This document shows, one piece after another, positions 14,015 through 22,279 of a DNA stretch of 64,000 nt; position 1 is the first letter of the stretch, and every line of letters starts with the position of its first letter. The stretch covers positions 1 through 64,000 of the forward strand of contig JAFQDN010000046.1 of assembly GCA_017415995.1 (NCBI GenBank). The letters run 5' to 3'. The notes below the pieces were generated by a model. That model was not told the DNA's origin. It was given only the letters and a program-made list of their open reading frames with translations, and made no database searches. Source of the stretch: Akkermansia sp. (GTDB lineage: Bacteria > Verrucomicrobiota > Verrucomicrobiia > Verrucomicrobiales > Akkermansiaceae). The position numbers were made by a program, and so were the translations under genes.

Positions 14015-14791
14015 TCAAAATGCGTTGGCGGTGGCGGTGAGCTGGCCTGCATACTCGACAATGGGCTGGAGTCGGGAGAGCAATTCGGCTCGATGTTCCT
14101 TCGGTAAGCTGGTGGCCGGGTGCTGAGATGCCCAGAAGGTGAAGCGCGACAGTTCCAGCGCACAGGGGATGGCCTTGTCTGCCTCCTCCTGGGTCGGTAG
14201 CGGTAACAGGCCGAAAGGTCGGTCAGCGTTCGGGGCCACGGATTCCTCCGGGGCGGCGGTGCGCTCCTTCTCCTGCACGATTTGGCGCAGGTGGTTGCGC
14301 AGTTCGGTGCAGGAATACCCCTCACTCTCGGCCAGTGCCAGAAAGTTCTCGCGTTCGTCAGCGGTGCTCTGAATGCAGGCGGCCTCTTGGTGGTGCGAGA
14401 AGGACAGGCGTTCATGGCGGCGTTCCGGCGGGAAGGCGCGGCAAGTGGCAACGATGTTGCGCAGCGTGCCATTGCTCAGGCCCGTGGCAGCCATGGCTTC
14501 GGCATACTTGCTCTGCACCTGCGGCACGCCCCATCGGCGTTCACAGAGCAGCAGCGTGTCTCCCAGCAGCCAGTTGCTCGCTTTCGCAAAGCGGATGACC
14601 GAGCGGAAGATGGCATTGAACTCCTCCGGCTGCATGGTGGCCACATCAGCTACAATGAGGCCCTGCGGGGTGAAATTGACGCCGACCACGTTCGGGAGCT
14701 CCTGCCGCCCCTCCGTCATGTCGACATGGCAAGGGGTGGCGGCATAGCTCTGCGGGTCGAAAAGTTCAAGCTGTTGGGGAATGGTCTCCAT
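14015..14791 (-). CDS. Phage DNA-binding-like protein of unknown role
   Basis: 258 residues from ATG 14791. The middle (NWLLGDTLLLCERRWG, then TGLSNGTLRNIVATCRAF and RRHERLSFSHHQEAA) follows a pattern seen in plasmid and phage partition or replication proteins: a HTH-like recognition segment followed by an L-S-x-S-H-H motif. The C-terminus is helical. It begins inside the end of the upstream gene, 13 bases after a TTTTGACA box; a GTG two codons earlier is an alternative start. The stop codon is part of the TTTTGACA box of the next start. Confidence 0.55.
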   Translation of the reverse strand: METIPQQLELFDPQSYAATPCHVDMTEGRQELPNVVGVNFTPQGLIVADVATMQPEEFNAIFRSVIRFAKASNWLLGDTLLLCERRWGVPQVQSKYAEAMAATGLSNGTLRNIVATCRAFPPERRHERLSFSHHQEAACIQSTADERENFLALAESEGYSCTELRNHLRQIVQEKERTAAPEESVAPNADRPFGLLPLPTQEEADKAIPCALELSRFTFWASQHPATSLPKEHRAELLSRLQPIVEYAGQLTATANAF

Positions 14792-15365
14792 ATTCACAGG
14801 TCGATGTCAAAACGGACAGCTTGCGGCGATTGTTCTGCCGATACTTGCTCCGGGATGATGCCTTCTTCTGGTTGCCCATCGGCGGCAGACCGAGCTGCTC
14901 CTGCAAGGTGCGCACATGGTAGTTGAAGCTCTGCCTGCTCATCCGGTGCCGCTTGGCATGTTCCTCGCAGGTGCCGTAGCCGCAAAGGTACTGCAAGCAT
15001 GACCAAGTGAGCTCAGGATGTCCGGAGGCACACAGGAAGTCATGCACGACCTGCCGGGCCTCGTTGCTGCCTTTGCCGTCCAGCATGATGTCCATGAGGC
15101 TCAGGGGGGCATCCGCTTCGTCCTCGCGCAAGCCTTCCACCTCCGGCTCCACGGTAGGCATCTGCTTTTCGGTGAGCTCCTCCAGACTGAGCCCCATCTG
15201 CTGGCCTTCCAGTCGCGGCTGAAGCAATCCGGCAGCTTCCGCCCGTGCTCGTTCCTCCGGACTCATGGCCGCCATCCATGCTTGGGCAGCGGGGCCACTG
15301 AAGGCATCCCGGTAGGCTTGCATGCGGCGGATTTCGGCGGCGGCGTACTCATCGTGACGGCTCAT
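14766..15365 (-). CDS. HTH-containing phage protein
   Basis: 199 residues. Helical throughout; an acidic middle (about residues 65-95) precedes a likely helix-turn-helix CEEHAKRHRMSRQSFNYHVRTLQEQLG at about 130-160 (given here in shortened form: residues C132 to G158), and a basic C-terminus. GGAAAGGAGG stands before the ATG, a strong ribosome binding site. It is the first gene after an AT-rich intergenic stretch, so it may regulate the late arm or its own promoter. That role is inferred from position only. Confidence 0.55.
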   Translation of the reverse strand: MSRHDEYAAAEIRRMQAYRDAFSGPAAQAWMAAMSPEERARAEAAGLLQPRLEGQQMGLSLEELTEKQMPTVEPEVEGLREDEADAPLSLMDIMLDGKGSNEARQVVHDFLCASGHPELTWSCLQYLCGYGTCEEHAKRHRMSRQSFNYHVRTLQEQLGLPPMGNQKKASSRSKYRQNNRRKLSVLTSTCEYGDHSPTA

Positions 15366-15719
15366 CGGGCGGGCCTCCTTTCCCCCTTTTTTACGCTTTG
15401 ACTTACTACACCCTCTCCTATATTATTATATATACTATTTTTTTTATTTACTTTTTCCCTTTTTACTCTTTTTACCCCTCTTATATATAATTTTTCATAA
15501 AAAGGTGTAAAAGTGTAATAGAAGAAGAGAAAGGAGTTGATAGTGAGGAAGAAAGAGTGCTTACTCCTATCCCGACCCCCTAGGAGTAAAAGGGAGTAAG
15601 GAGAAAGCCCGAAAAGTGATTTTCGAGCGAATGCTGTATTTCGTGACCCGGAGGGGGTGCTTCCCCCTCCTTTACACGTAGTCCACAGGGTGGCCGGGTT
15701 TGACAGGTGAGTGTCGTAT
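15366..15719. promoter_or_regulatory. AT-rich intergenic region ahead of the packaging arm
   Basis: No gene seen. 15420-15500 is very AT-rich (runs of TATATA and T), followed by short direct repeats of GGAGTAA / GGGAGTAAGGAG around 15580-15605. GGAGGGGG/CCCCCTCC forms a strong hairpin at 15650-15671. Candidate promoter region for 15365 and a possible replication or control site. An open frame across it on the minus strand has non-coding composition. Confidence 0.35.
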
Positions 15720-17945
15720 TCAGAATGGGCAGTTTTCATCGTTTGCAGTACCTTGGCGGTGGGTTTGAAAGTCCTCTCGTGAGATGGTCCAGTAACGCTT
15801 CTTGCCATCTGATTTGTGCTTCAGCGGATAGCCTTCGCGGGCGGCAATCTGCCCCAGACGCATGCCTATGGATTTGGATGTGACCAGTCCTATGAGCAAG
15901 GGGCGGATGGCATCATTGAGCATCATGTGGGAGAAAATCTCGCTCGCAGTACCCCTCAGCTCGTGCACTCCTGTCTCCATGAAGTAGCAGCTCAGGAAGG
16001 TATCGAACACCTCCGAGAATGTGCCGCCTGTACCATTGGATTCAGCCTCCGCATAGAGCTCAGGATGCAGGAATCCGGCCACGCCGAAGCGGGTTCCACC
16101 TCTGCATTCGAGCGGAGTCTCGTACTCTGCAAGGAATCCGGCAAAAGCGGGTAGTTCCGCCGCTGCCTTCATCTCTGCCAGCGGGTCCTCCAGCTTGGCA
16201 TCGGTGGAGCGGAAGAACATCAGCTTGTCGGCGTTGTTGATGTCGATAGCGGGCAGGATTTTCAAGCTCTCCGGGTCGGTGTTACAGGTAACGACCAGAC
16301 GACCAAGCCATGGCAGCTTCACGGCCTCCACGAACTTGGCTTCATAGAGGAAGGTATCATTGGCCACCATCTTCTTTATCATGGCAGAGTAGCGTTCATG
16401 CGTGCGGCTGTCCATCAGCGGCGTGGCATCGTCCACGAACCAGATGCCGCTGCTGAACAAGTCCCTGTTGAAGCGGGATTGACCCGTAAGATAGTCCGTG
16501 GCTTCCGACCTACCGCCGAACAGGGGCGCAATGATACGGGAGGACAGGAACGACTTACCGGAACCGGCTCCACCTGCAATGTAGATGGCTTGTCCGCGTG
16601 TCGGCTTGCGGCGTAGTGCGCCCTGATAGGCCCTTGCGAGCCAGCTTAAAAAGTACGGAAGCTGCATGTGCTCATCCCCGAAGAACCGCTCCAAGAAGGC
16701 CGCTATCCACGGGAACCCTTCGCCCCATGTCTCGCGCTTCATGTCGTCCGGCTGCATGGCTTCCACCGTGCTGATATTGAGGTAGCTGTGGCCGTTGAGG
16801 GTGATAGTCTCCTCATCTGAGTACAGGAGAGGCAGTACCCCATCCAGGGTTTTAAGCCCCACTATGGAACCTATCACCCGGCTGACCTGACTCTCGTCCT
16901 CCTCCCCGGTGCGGCGCGTGCGGAGCCCGTACTGCGTAGCGAGCAGGCTTTCCGTGTTGACCCGGTTGTGGGATGTCCAAGTCGGCTTCTGCCCCGGTGC
17001 CGCTCCGGCGTGCCTGCGATGCCAGAAGTGATTGCTGATACAGTAGAAATCAGCCAGCGCGGCCCCTTCGGTCTCGTTCTCGTAGTTCTCGCAGAAGCTC
17101 TCCCCGAAGATGGCATTCCAGCTCATGAAGTTGGTACCACCGGTGTATGTTACCATGCCGGTAGGTGTCACGACCGCCGCCGTTGGGTTATCGGCTGCCG
17201 GGTCCCAGAAGCGCACGCCACGCGCTCCCACAGTGAACGACCCCGACCAGCGGCCCGGGAAGCGGCGTTCCACTTCTTCCGCCACGCGGGAAAGCGGTAT
17301 TTCCTGCCCAAGCGAGCACCAAGCGGCTTTCTTCCATGCCTTAGCCTGCCAGAGCATGAGCCGCTCCAAGGGAATAGGCTTGCCCCCGGTTTCGCGCCAT
17401 CGCCACCCCCTGTGGTAGTATTGGGCGGTCGTGAAGAAGGCTGTCTCATCCAGCGGGCCGAAGGCAGACCCTAGGCGGAGTTCCTTGTAGGCAATGCTCA
17501 GGAGCTCGTGGGTGCTGTTGGCATCCACCAGCGGGATAGGCCGTTCAAAGAGCCAGACGACATGGGTTCCATGCGAGTAGGACTCGCTGATGTGGGTGGG
17601 CCGGATGCGCATTTTTGCAAGTGCCTTGTTGCGGCGTTCCTCGTCCATCGGGGCATCGTAGTCCTCCACCAGACCATACAGGAACACGGGCGGGTTGCTG
17701 ACGCTCACGCGGACACCGGGCTGTTCCCCCTGATAGCAGGAGAAAAAGCAGTCTTGCGTGGTGGGTTTGCAGCAGTATTCCCGGTACTCTGCCTTGGTCG
17801 CAAAATACGGCGTTTCCGGCAGCCGCTCCAGCTCGCGCCGGGTGACGGCATGGCTGGAGTGGTTCGGAAGGCAGAAGAACGGAGACGAAGCGAGCACGGG
17901 CTCCGAGGAACCCGTGCAATCATTGGAGATATTGGAATTGGTCAT
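15720..17945 (-). CDS. Primase/helicase-type replication ATPase (DUF5906 / VirE-like)
   Basis: 741 residues. The N-terminal half resembles primase-associated proteins (LYGLVEDYDAPMDEERRNKAL around residue 88, HGTHVVWLFERPIPL). The C-terminal half is a superfamily 3-like ATPase: Walker A YIAGGAGSGKSFLSS (about residue 470), Walker B IWFVDDATPLMD, LVVTCNTD sensor strand. Such proteins open and prime phage origins. The start overlaps the polymerase stop by four bases, so both are made together. The C-terminal winged-helix-like segment IGMRLGQIAAREGYPLKHK could bind DNA. Confidence 0.8.
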   Translation of the reverse strand: MTNSNISNDCTGSSEPVLASSPFFCLPNHSSHAVTRRELERLPETPYFATKAEYREYCCKPTTQDCFFSCYQGEQPGVRVSVSNPPVFLYGLVEDYDAPMDEERRNKALAKMRIRPTHISESYSHGTHVVWLFERPIPLVDANSTHELLSIAYKELRLGSAFGPLDETAFFTTAQYYHRGWRWRETGGKPIPLERLMLWQAKAWKKAAWCSLGQEIPLSRVAEEVERRFPGRWSGSFTVGARGVRFWDPAADNPTAAVVTPTGMVTYTGGTNFMSWNAIFGESFCENYENETEGAALADFYCISNHFWHRRHAGAAPGQKPTWTSHNRVNTESLLATQYGLRTRRTGEEDESQVSRVIGSIVGLKTLDGVLPLLYSDEETITLNGHSYLNISTVEAMQPDDMKRETWGEGFPWIAAFLERFFGDEHMQLPYFLSWLARAYQGALRRKPTRGQAIYIAGGAGSGKSFLSSRIIAPLFGGRSEATDYLTGQSRFNRDLFSSGIWFVDDATPLMDSRTHERYSAMIKKMVANDTFLYEAKFVEAVKLPWLGRLVVTCNTDPESLKILPAIDINNADKLMFFRSTDAKLEDPLAEMKAAAELPAFAGFLAEYETPLECRGGTRFGVAGFLHPELYAEAESNGTGGTFSEVFDTFLSCYFMETGVHELRGTASEIFSHMMLNDAIRPLLIGLVTSKSIGMRLGQIAAREGYPLKHKSDGKKRYWTISREDFQTHRQGTANDENCPF

Positions 17946-19717
17946 TTGCAGTAGTGTGTGGAAATAAAGGTTTCAGCGGCGAGCGGGCAGCCGGGGAGCC
18001 AGTCCGGCGCGGTGCTCATGATGGTGTTCACGTGGCGGGCGGCGCGTTCGGCCTGAGCTTCCGGCACCTCCAGCACGACTTCATCGTGTACATGGAAGCG
18101 GCAGGTGTACCCGGCATCCTCCAAGGCCAGCAACATGTGGCAGAAGATATCGCGAGCCGTGGCCTGCGTGATGTTCTCGCAGAGCTTGCCCCCATAGTAG
18201 GGAGTTGTCTTACCTTGTACCGTGGCCTGCCACTCGCCCGCGAAGGGGTGCACGCGGCGGTAGTGGAGGAATCGCCCGCTGTACAGGCGGAACCGGCAGT
18301 CGCGCCCGTTGTGCATGCGAAGACGGCTCTCCAGATTGTTCCAGAGGGCTACCAGCTTGGCATTCTTGGCGCGGAAGTCACTCACTTGGTGCTTGGCTTC
18401 TGTGAGCGTCAGATCTACACCGGCCATGGCTTTGGCCAGCAGCATGAACTTGGCCGCGCCGCAGCCGTACCCGAGCCCCAGCACGCGGGCCTTGGCGAGC
18501 CGGTACATGTCCGGGTCTGCCACCTTGAGCGGCTCGGTACCGGTGTAGCCCATGGTGGCGCGGGCGTGTACCTCGTAGATGCTGGAACCATCGCGCAGGA
18601 GGTTGAGCTGGGCCTCATCAGCGGCCAGATAGAGCACCACGCGGGCCTCAATCTGGGATAAGTCGGAGATGATAAACACGTTGCCGGGGTGCGGCACAAA
18701 TATCTTGCGCATGTCCACGCCGTGCTTCTCGCCCCGGTACATGTTCTGCATGTTGAAGCCGCCGGAGCCAGAGAATCGCCCGGTACCGGCTCCGCAGTAG
18801 AGCAAGCGATTCACTTCCGCCTCGCCGTCAGGGCGCACGCGGTCGGCCAGAGTGTTGAGCTTCTCCAGCATGGTGTTGGCGGAGCGGTAGTCGTAGAGGG
18901 CCTGTATCCAGGGATGGGCGGCTCCGTAGGTCTGCATCCAGCGGATGGTCTCCGGGTTGTCCTTGGCGATGCTCCCCGGTGCCGGGATGCCTGCCAGCCC
19001 GCACTGGGTGGCGATGGCCTTCGGGGAGCCGATGGGCGCACTGTCGGCCCATGGAATGAGGTCGCGGGCCGTAAGCAGGACCTCCGCCACGCTCTCGCGG
19101 GCGCGTTGCAGGGCGGCGAGGTCAATGTGGATGCCTTCGCTGGCCATGCGGCGCGTATGGGCAGAGATACGCCTCTCTTCCTCCGGCCAGCGGTCGCTGA
19201 ATTGCTGCCAGAGGCGGCCACAGAGCGCGGCATCGTTGAGGCAGTATTCCCGGAGCCTCCGGCCCCAGTCGCGCCGCTTGGCTTCCTCCCATGTCACCCC
19301 GCACATCTCTTCGCGTACCGTCTTGTCCGGTTCCTCCCCCAGTAGTTCGCGGGCGGCCTCCTTAAGCGAACGGGCGGTACCTAAAAACGCGCAGAGGTCG
19401 GCGGTGCAGCACCATTCCACCCCAAGCCCGTCAGGTACCTTCCCGAGCTCAACAAGTCGCTTAAACACGGCTTCGTCAAAGCTGGCATTGTGGGCTACCA
19501 CCCGAGCCCCGCGCAGCAGCTCCCACGGCATCCCGTCCGGCTCCCCGCAGTACATGAAGGGCGGTTCCGTCTCATCCGGCGGCACCAGCTCCACCACCGC
19601 GACCATGTAGATGTCGGTCATGGGATGGTGGAGGTAGTGGTACGGCCCCAGCTCGGTGATACTCACCTTCTTGTCATAGTAGGTCTCGAAGTCGAGGGCA
19701 TACGTGCGCTTGCTCAT
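17942..19717 (-). CDS. Family A DNA polymerase with 3'-5' exonuclease
   Basis: 591 residues from ATG 19717 (overlapping the previous stop, preceded by AAAGGAGG). The exonuclease has all three motifs: YALDFETYYD, RVVAHNASFDEAVF and EYCLNDAALCGRLW. The polymerase has motif A SDLSQIEARVV, motif B around KARVLGLGYGCGAAKF and motif C FHVHDEVVLEVP. There is no 5'-3' nuclease domain, as in T7-like and other phage polymerases. It should replicate phage DNA together with the adjacent primase/helicase. A longer frame upstream to 19978 overlaps the neighbouring gene and is not coding. Confidence 0.93.
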   Translation of the reverse strand: MSKRTYALDFETYYDKKVSITELGPYHYLHHPMTDIYMVAVVELVPPDETEPPFMYCGEPDGMPWELLRGARVVAHNASFDEAVFKRLVELGKVPDGLGVEWCCTADLCAFLGTARSLKEAARELLGEEPDKTVREEMCGVTWEEAKRRDWGRRLREYCLNDAALCGRLWQQFSDRWPEEERRISAHTRRMASEGIHIDLAALQRARESVAEVLLTARDLIPWADSAPIGSPKAIATQCGLAGIPAPGSIAKDNPETIRWMQTYGAAHPWIQALYDYRSANTMLEKLNTLADRVRPDGEAEVNRLLYCGAGTGRFSGSGGFNMQNMYRGEKHGVDMRKIFVPHPGNVFIISDLSQIEARVVLYLAADEAQLNLLRDGSSIYEVHARATMGYTGTEPLKVADPDMYRLAKARVLGLGYGCGAAKFMLLAKAMAGVDLTLTEAKHQVSDFRAKNAKLVALWNNLESRLRMHNGRDCRFRLYSGRFLHYRRVHPFAGEWQATVQGKTTPYYGGKLCENITQATARDIFCHMLLALEDAGYTCRFHVHDEVVLEVPEAQAERAARHVNTIMSTAPDWLPGCPLAAETFISTHYCK

Positions 19718-20058
19718 TCGCGGGCCTCCTTTCCTTCGGTCTGACGGATGGCATTCTGGCACAGGCCTGCCAGTCGGCTTTCGCGGCTGTCCAGCTGGTC
19801 GAGTACGTGTACCAGCCTCTCCACCCGCTTGGCATCCCCGCGCATGGCGGCTTCCCCTAGCGCAAAGGTCAGGCGCAGTGAGTTTTTTACCAGCTCGCGC
19901 CCCTCCACGGCCAGCGCATGGGCGATGTCTTCCTGCTCGTTGCGGGGTTGCTCGTTCACGGCACAGAGCACATTCCACCCTCGCCAGCTTTCCACCAACT
20001 CACCAAGGCGGGCTATGGTGTCGGTGCACATTTTCGATTTTGATTGTATGGATATCAT
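19714..20058 (-). CDS. Small helical phage protein upstream of the polymerase
   Basis: 114 residues from ATG 20058 (AGGAA upstream); ATG 20031 (MCTDTIARLGELVESW) is an alternative that would give 105. Two long amphipathic helices with many Glu, Arg and Leu; no known motif. It is the first gene of the leftward replication arm and overlaps the polymerase start by four bases, suggesting a role in replication or its control. Confidence 0.6.
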   Translation of the reverse strand: MISIQSKSKMCTDTIARLGELVESWRGWNVLCAVNEQPRNEQEDIAHALAVEGRELVKNSLRLTFALGEAAMRGDAKRVERLVHVLDQLDSRESRLAGLCQNAIRQTEGKEARE

Positions 20059-20783
20059 TTTCCTGTCGGCCCCGGTTGTGGGCTCTCCAGCTTCAGCCCC
20101 TATCCCTGGTGATTCGCTCCTCCAAAATGCAACAAAATGCCACTTCCATGTGAAAAGTGAAACCGGGTCCCGGTGAAGGCTTGCAGAATTGCCCGTTTTT
20201 GGGCATACGTATAGCCACAGAAACGCGTTTCGCAGGTCGGGTGGGCACTTGTCCCAGAACGGGGGTATACCCCTCCACGTTAGAGCAATTTCAACACCCC
20301 GTGCCGCGAATGTCATTTTTTCGCGCTCAGCACCCCCGAAAACGCGCCAGAATAAAAATTATGACACGCAATACCAAAAGACATTCAAGCGCAGTTTTAG
20401 GGCTATTTTTGTGCAAAATTGCCCAAAGCTGGCAAAATTTCGTAGTCTCCCTCCGAAAAAGTGTCACGATGACAATTTTTTTTAATTTTTTTTGAAGGGC
20501 TCAAGTTGACTAATTAGGTCGCGTGCGTGATGCCCGCGCTCGCGCGTTTAATAGTCGCGCGCGCGATAAATTTATTATATATATTTATCTAAGTAAATTT
20601 ATATAAACTCTTTGAATATCACGCATGTATGCGCGTGCGCGAGCGCATGTGTGCGCACATGACGCCTACGCCCGAGCGTGCGCACAACCCCTTGACTTTC
20701 AGGTGGTAGGGTTGACAAAATCCGAAATCGTGCTAGGCTAATTTCACGGCCCACCACGGAGGTGCGCCGAAGCGAATCCGACC
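20059..20783. promoter_or_regulatory. Divergent control region and candidate replication origin
   Basis: About 720 bases between the leftward and rightward arms without a convincing gene. It holds the perfect palindrome TCGCGCGCGCGA (20555-20566), an AT-only-like core of about 48 bases (20566-20613), and alternating purine-pyrimidine CG runs on both sides including TGTGCGCACA. A rightward promoter TTGACA-16-TAGGCT with an extended TG lies at 20712-20739. AT-rich cores next to GC palindromes at the divergence point of two arms are typical origin/operator layouts. No repressor gene is adjacent. Confidence 0.45.
20712..20739 (+). promoter_or_regulatory. Rightward early promoter
   Basis: TTGACA at 20712-20717, 16 bases, TGCTAGGCT with -10 TAGGCT at 20734-20739; 45 bases ahead of the first rightward gene. 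Confidence 0.55.
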
Positions 20784-21341
20784 ATGAGGAACCAAAGCAA
20801 CAGAACAGACGCATACGACATCATCAAGCAGGGAGCAGTTACCACTGATGCCCGCTACATACTCGTAGGGCCGGAGACGGTCCAATACTACCACACCAAC
20901 GGGGAACTGCTTCAGCCATCCCCGGAGGACATCATCGCCATTCGGGAGGGCCTAGCAGCATCTCTGGACAAGGGCCGCGTGCAGGGCTTCCGGAAGCGAG
21001 CTTTCGACCTGCAGCAGTGGCGGGCCTACCGGTTCGCCCAGCTCCCCCAGACCGAGAAGGTTGTGAGATACATCCTTGCCGCCGCCAAGGAAGCCGGGAA
21101 CGGGGTACTGCTGACCTCTGCACAGGGGAACGTGTATCTGCTCAGCCAGACCGCGCTTGACGCGGGCAAGGTGAAGCAGAAGGCCATGGCTCCCTATCAA
21201 CTCTCTCACCGACAGGAGAGCTACCTCGACAGCCTCATGCACAGGCCTGATGGGGTAGCACTACGCTGTGACATCAAGGGCGGGCAACCGCTCGACACAT
21301 ACGAAACTCAATCAACCGAAATCAATCTTCTCATCGCCTAA
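20784..21341 (+). CDS. First early-arm gene, unknown function
   Basis: 185 residues, soluble. Nothing recognised beyond a mixed alpha/beta pattern (YILVGPETVQYYHTNGE; a basic middle GFRKRAFDLQQWRAYRF; a beta-rich end). It directly follows the rightward promoter and is itself followed by a long terminator-like RNA structure, so it may be expressed first and separately from the rest of the arm, which would suit a regulator. That is inference from layout. Confidence 0.55.
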   Translation: MRNQSNRTDAYDIIKQGAVTTDARYILVGPETVQYYHTNGELLQPSPEDIIAIREGLAASLDKGRVQGFRKRAFDLQQWRAYRFAQLPQTEKVVRYILAAAKEAGNGVLLTSAQGNVYLLSQTALDAGKVKQKAMAPYQLSHRQESYLDSLMHRPDGVALRCDIKGGQPLDTYETQSTEINLLIA

Positions 21342-21375
21342 AACAGAGAACAAATAAACATATCACCAAGTAGCA

Positions 21376-21476
21376 GGCCGGGAGTCTGGTAAGGACAAAG
21401 CCGCTACGGGTGGAAAGCGAGATGGGTCGCACCACCTGTGGCGGTTTTCTATACCTTCCACTCTACCGGCCTTTTT
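21376..21476 (+). ncRNA. Long three-segment stem RNA ending in a U-tract
   Basis: Nested pairs can be drawn by eye: GGCCGG (21376-21381) with CCGGCC (21466-21471); then GAG.TGG.AAGG with CCTT.CCA.CTC; then GCCGC-AC-GGTGG with CCACC-GT-GCGG around a 13-base loop. TTTTT follows at 21472-21476. It could be the terminator of the first early gene, but at about 100 nt it is much longer than a normal terminator and may be a stable RNA or an attenuator. Confidence 0.5.
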
Positions 21477-21551
21477 GTGTCCTCATCCCACGCTTTTCCA
21501 CCCGCTCGCGCTCCCTTTCCGACAACGGCTTGCTATGAACAGTAGCAAGTT

Positions 21552-22250
21552 ATGTCCAAAGAAAACCATAGCGCACAGGCGCACGACATTGACGGGACGC
21601 TCCTCCTTGAGGGGCTGAATCAGTACGAGGCTATTCAGGCGGCACGCAAGACCGACCCGGTAGCCGAACGGGTGTACAACCGACTCTACGACCTGTACAT
21701 CCGAGACGGTAAAGCCAGCGTCCTACTGGCACGGAAGTACAACCCTGCCAAGGGGGCCGATAAAGCTGCATTTATCTGCATGTGCTTCTCCCATGAGTTC
21801 TGGAACAAGCTGCGCAAGCGACAGGGACAGATTGCCCGCCGCAAGAATCACGAGGTACCACTGGACGCTCCAAGCGGTGGCGATATCAAGGTGGAGACCG
21901 AAATCCGCAAGGACATCGCGCGGGCCTTGCAGATTGAGGCCACCGAGCCCAGCACCGGCTGGGTGTCGGAGGTCTGCCGCTCCCTACCGGAAGGCTTGCC
22001 CGCGTACAGGCTCGCGGAGCTGATTCGTGACGGCGTGGCAGAGGCCTATGCAGCCAAGGGGCTCTACTTTGCAGGCGAGGACCGGCACATGGAGTTCACT
22101 ATGGCCGGAAAGCTGCTCAATCTCACCAAAAAGCAGATTGAACGGGCCAAGAAGCAAATTGCTATGGCGTTGATACGCAGGCCCGAAGCTACCGGAATGA
22201 TGGAGCGTGTAAAAAAATCGAAAAAAAGAGGAGCGAATCTCATGAGCTAG
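21552..22250 (+). CDS. Sigma-factor-like phage protein
   Basis: 232 residues. Residues about 48-100 (VYNRLYDLYIRDGKASVL, AAFICMCFSHEFWNKLRKRQ) resemble sigma-70 region 2, where a helix pair leads to an aromatic/basic DNA-melting segment, then a basic RKNHEVPLD linker as in ECF sigma factors. A region 4-like HTH is plausible near FTMAGKLLNLTKKQIERAKK at the C-terminus. It may redirect RNA polymerase to phage promoters. The similarity is by pattern and is not strong. No good ribosome binding site is visible. Confidence 0.5.
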   Translation: MSKENHSAQAHDIDGTLLLEGLNQYEAIQAARKTDPVAERVYNRLYDLYIRDGKASVLLARKYNPAKGADKAAFICMCFSHEFWNKLRKRQGQIARRKNHEVPLDAPSGGDIKVETEIRKDIARALQIEATEPSTGWVSEVCRSLPEGLPAYRLAELIRDGVAEAYAAKGLYFAGEDRHMEFTMAGKLLNLTKKQIERAKKQIAMALIRRPEATGMMERVKKSKKRGANLMS

Positions 22251-22279
22251 GGGCTGAAGGTAGGCGAAAGGACACCGAT

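Noticed and set aside
1208..14812. TTGACA boxes as ordinary sigma70 promoters of each late gene
   Set aside because: The -10 would fall inside the coding region and no consistent TATAAT is found there; the fixed distance is to the ATG.
15640..15700. tRNA-like fold near a GGAGGGGG/CCCCCTCC stem
   Set aside because: The stem could pass for a variable arm, but there is no T-arm with GTTCGA and no matching acceptor.
15362..15808. 148-codon minus-strand frame across the AT-rich intergenic region
   Set aside because: It crosses the end of the primase gene and poly-T tracts, with low-complexity sequence unlike a protein.
19718..19978. N-terminal extension of the DNA polymerase
   Set aside because: The extension overlaps a better gene and is Arg/Pro-rich noise; ATG 19717 has a ribosome binding site and an ATGA overlap.
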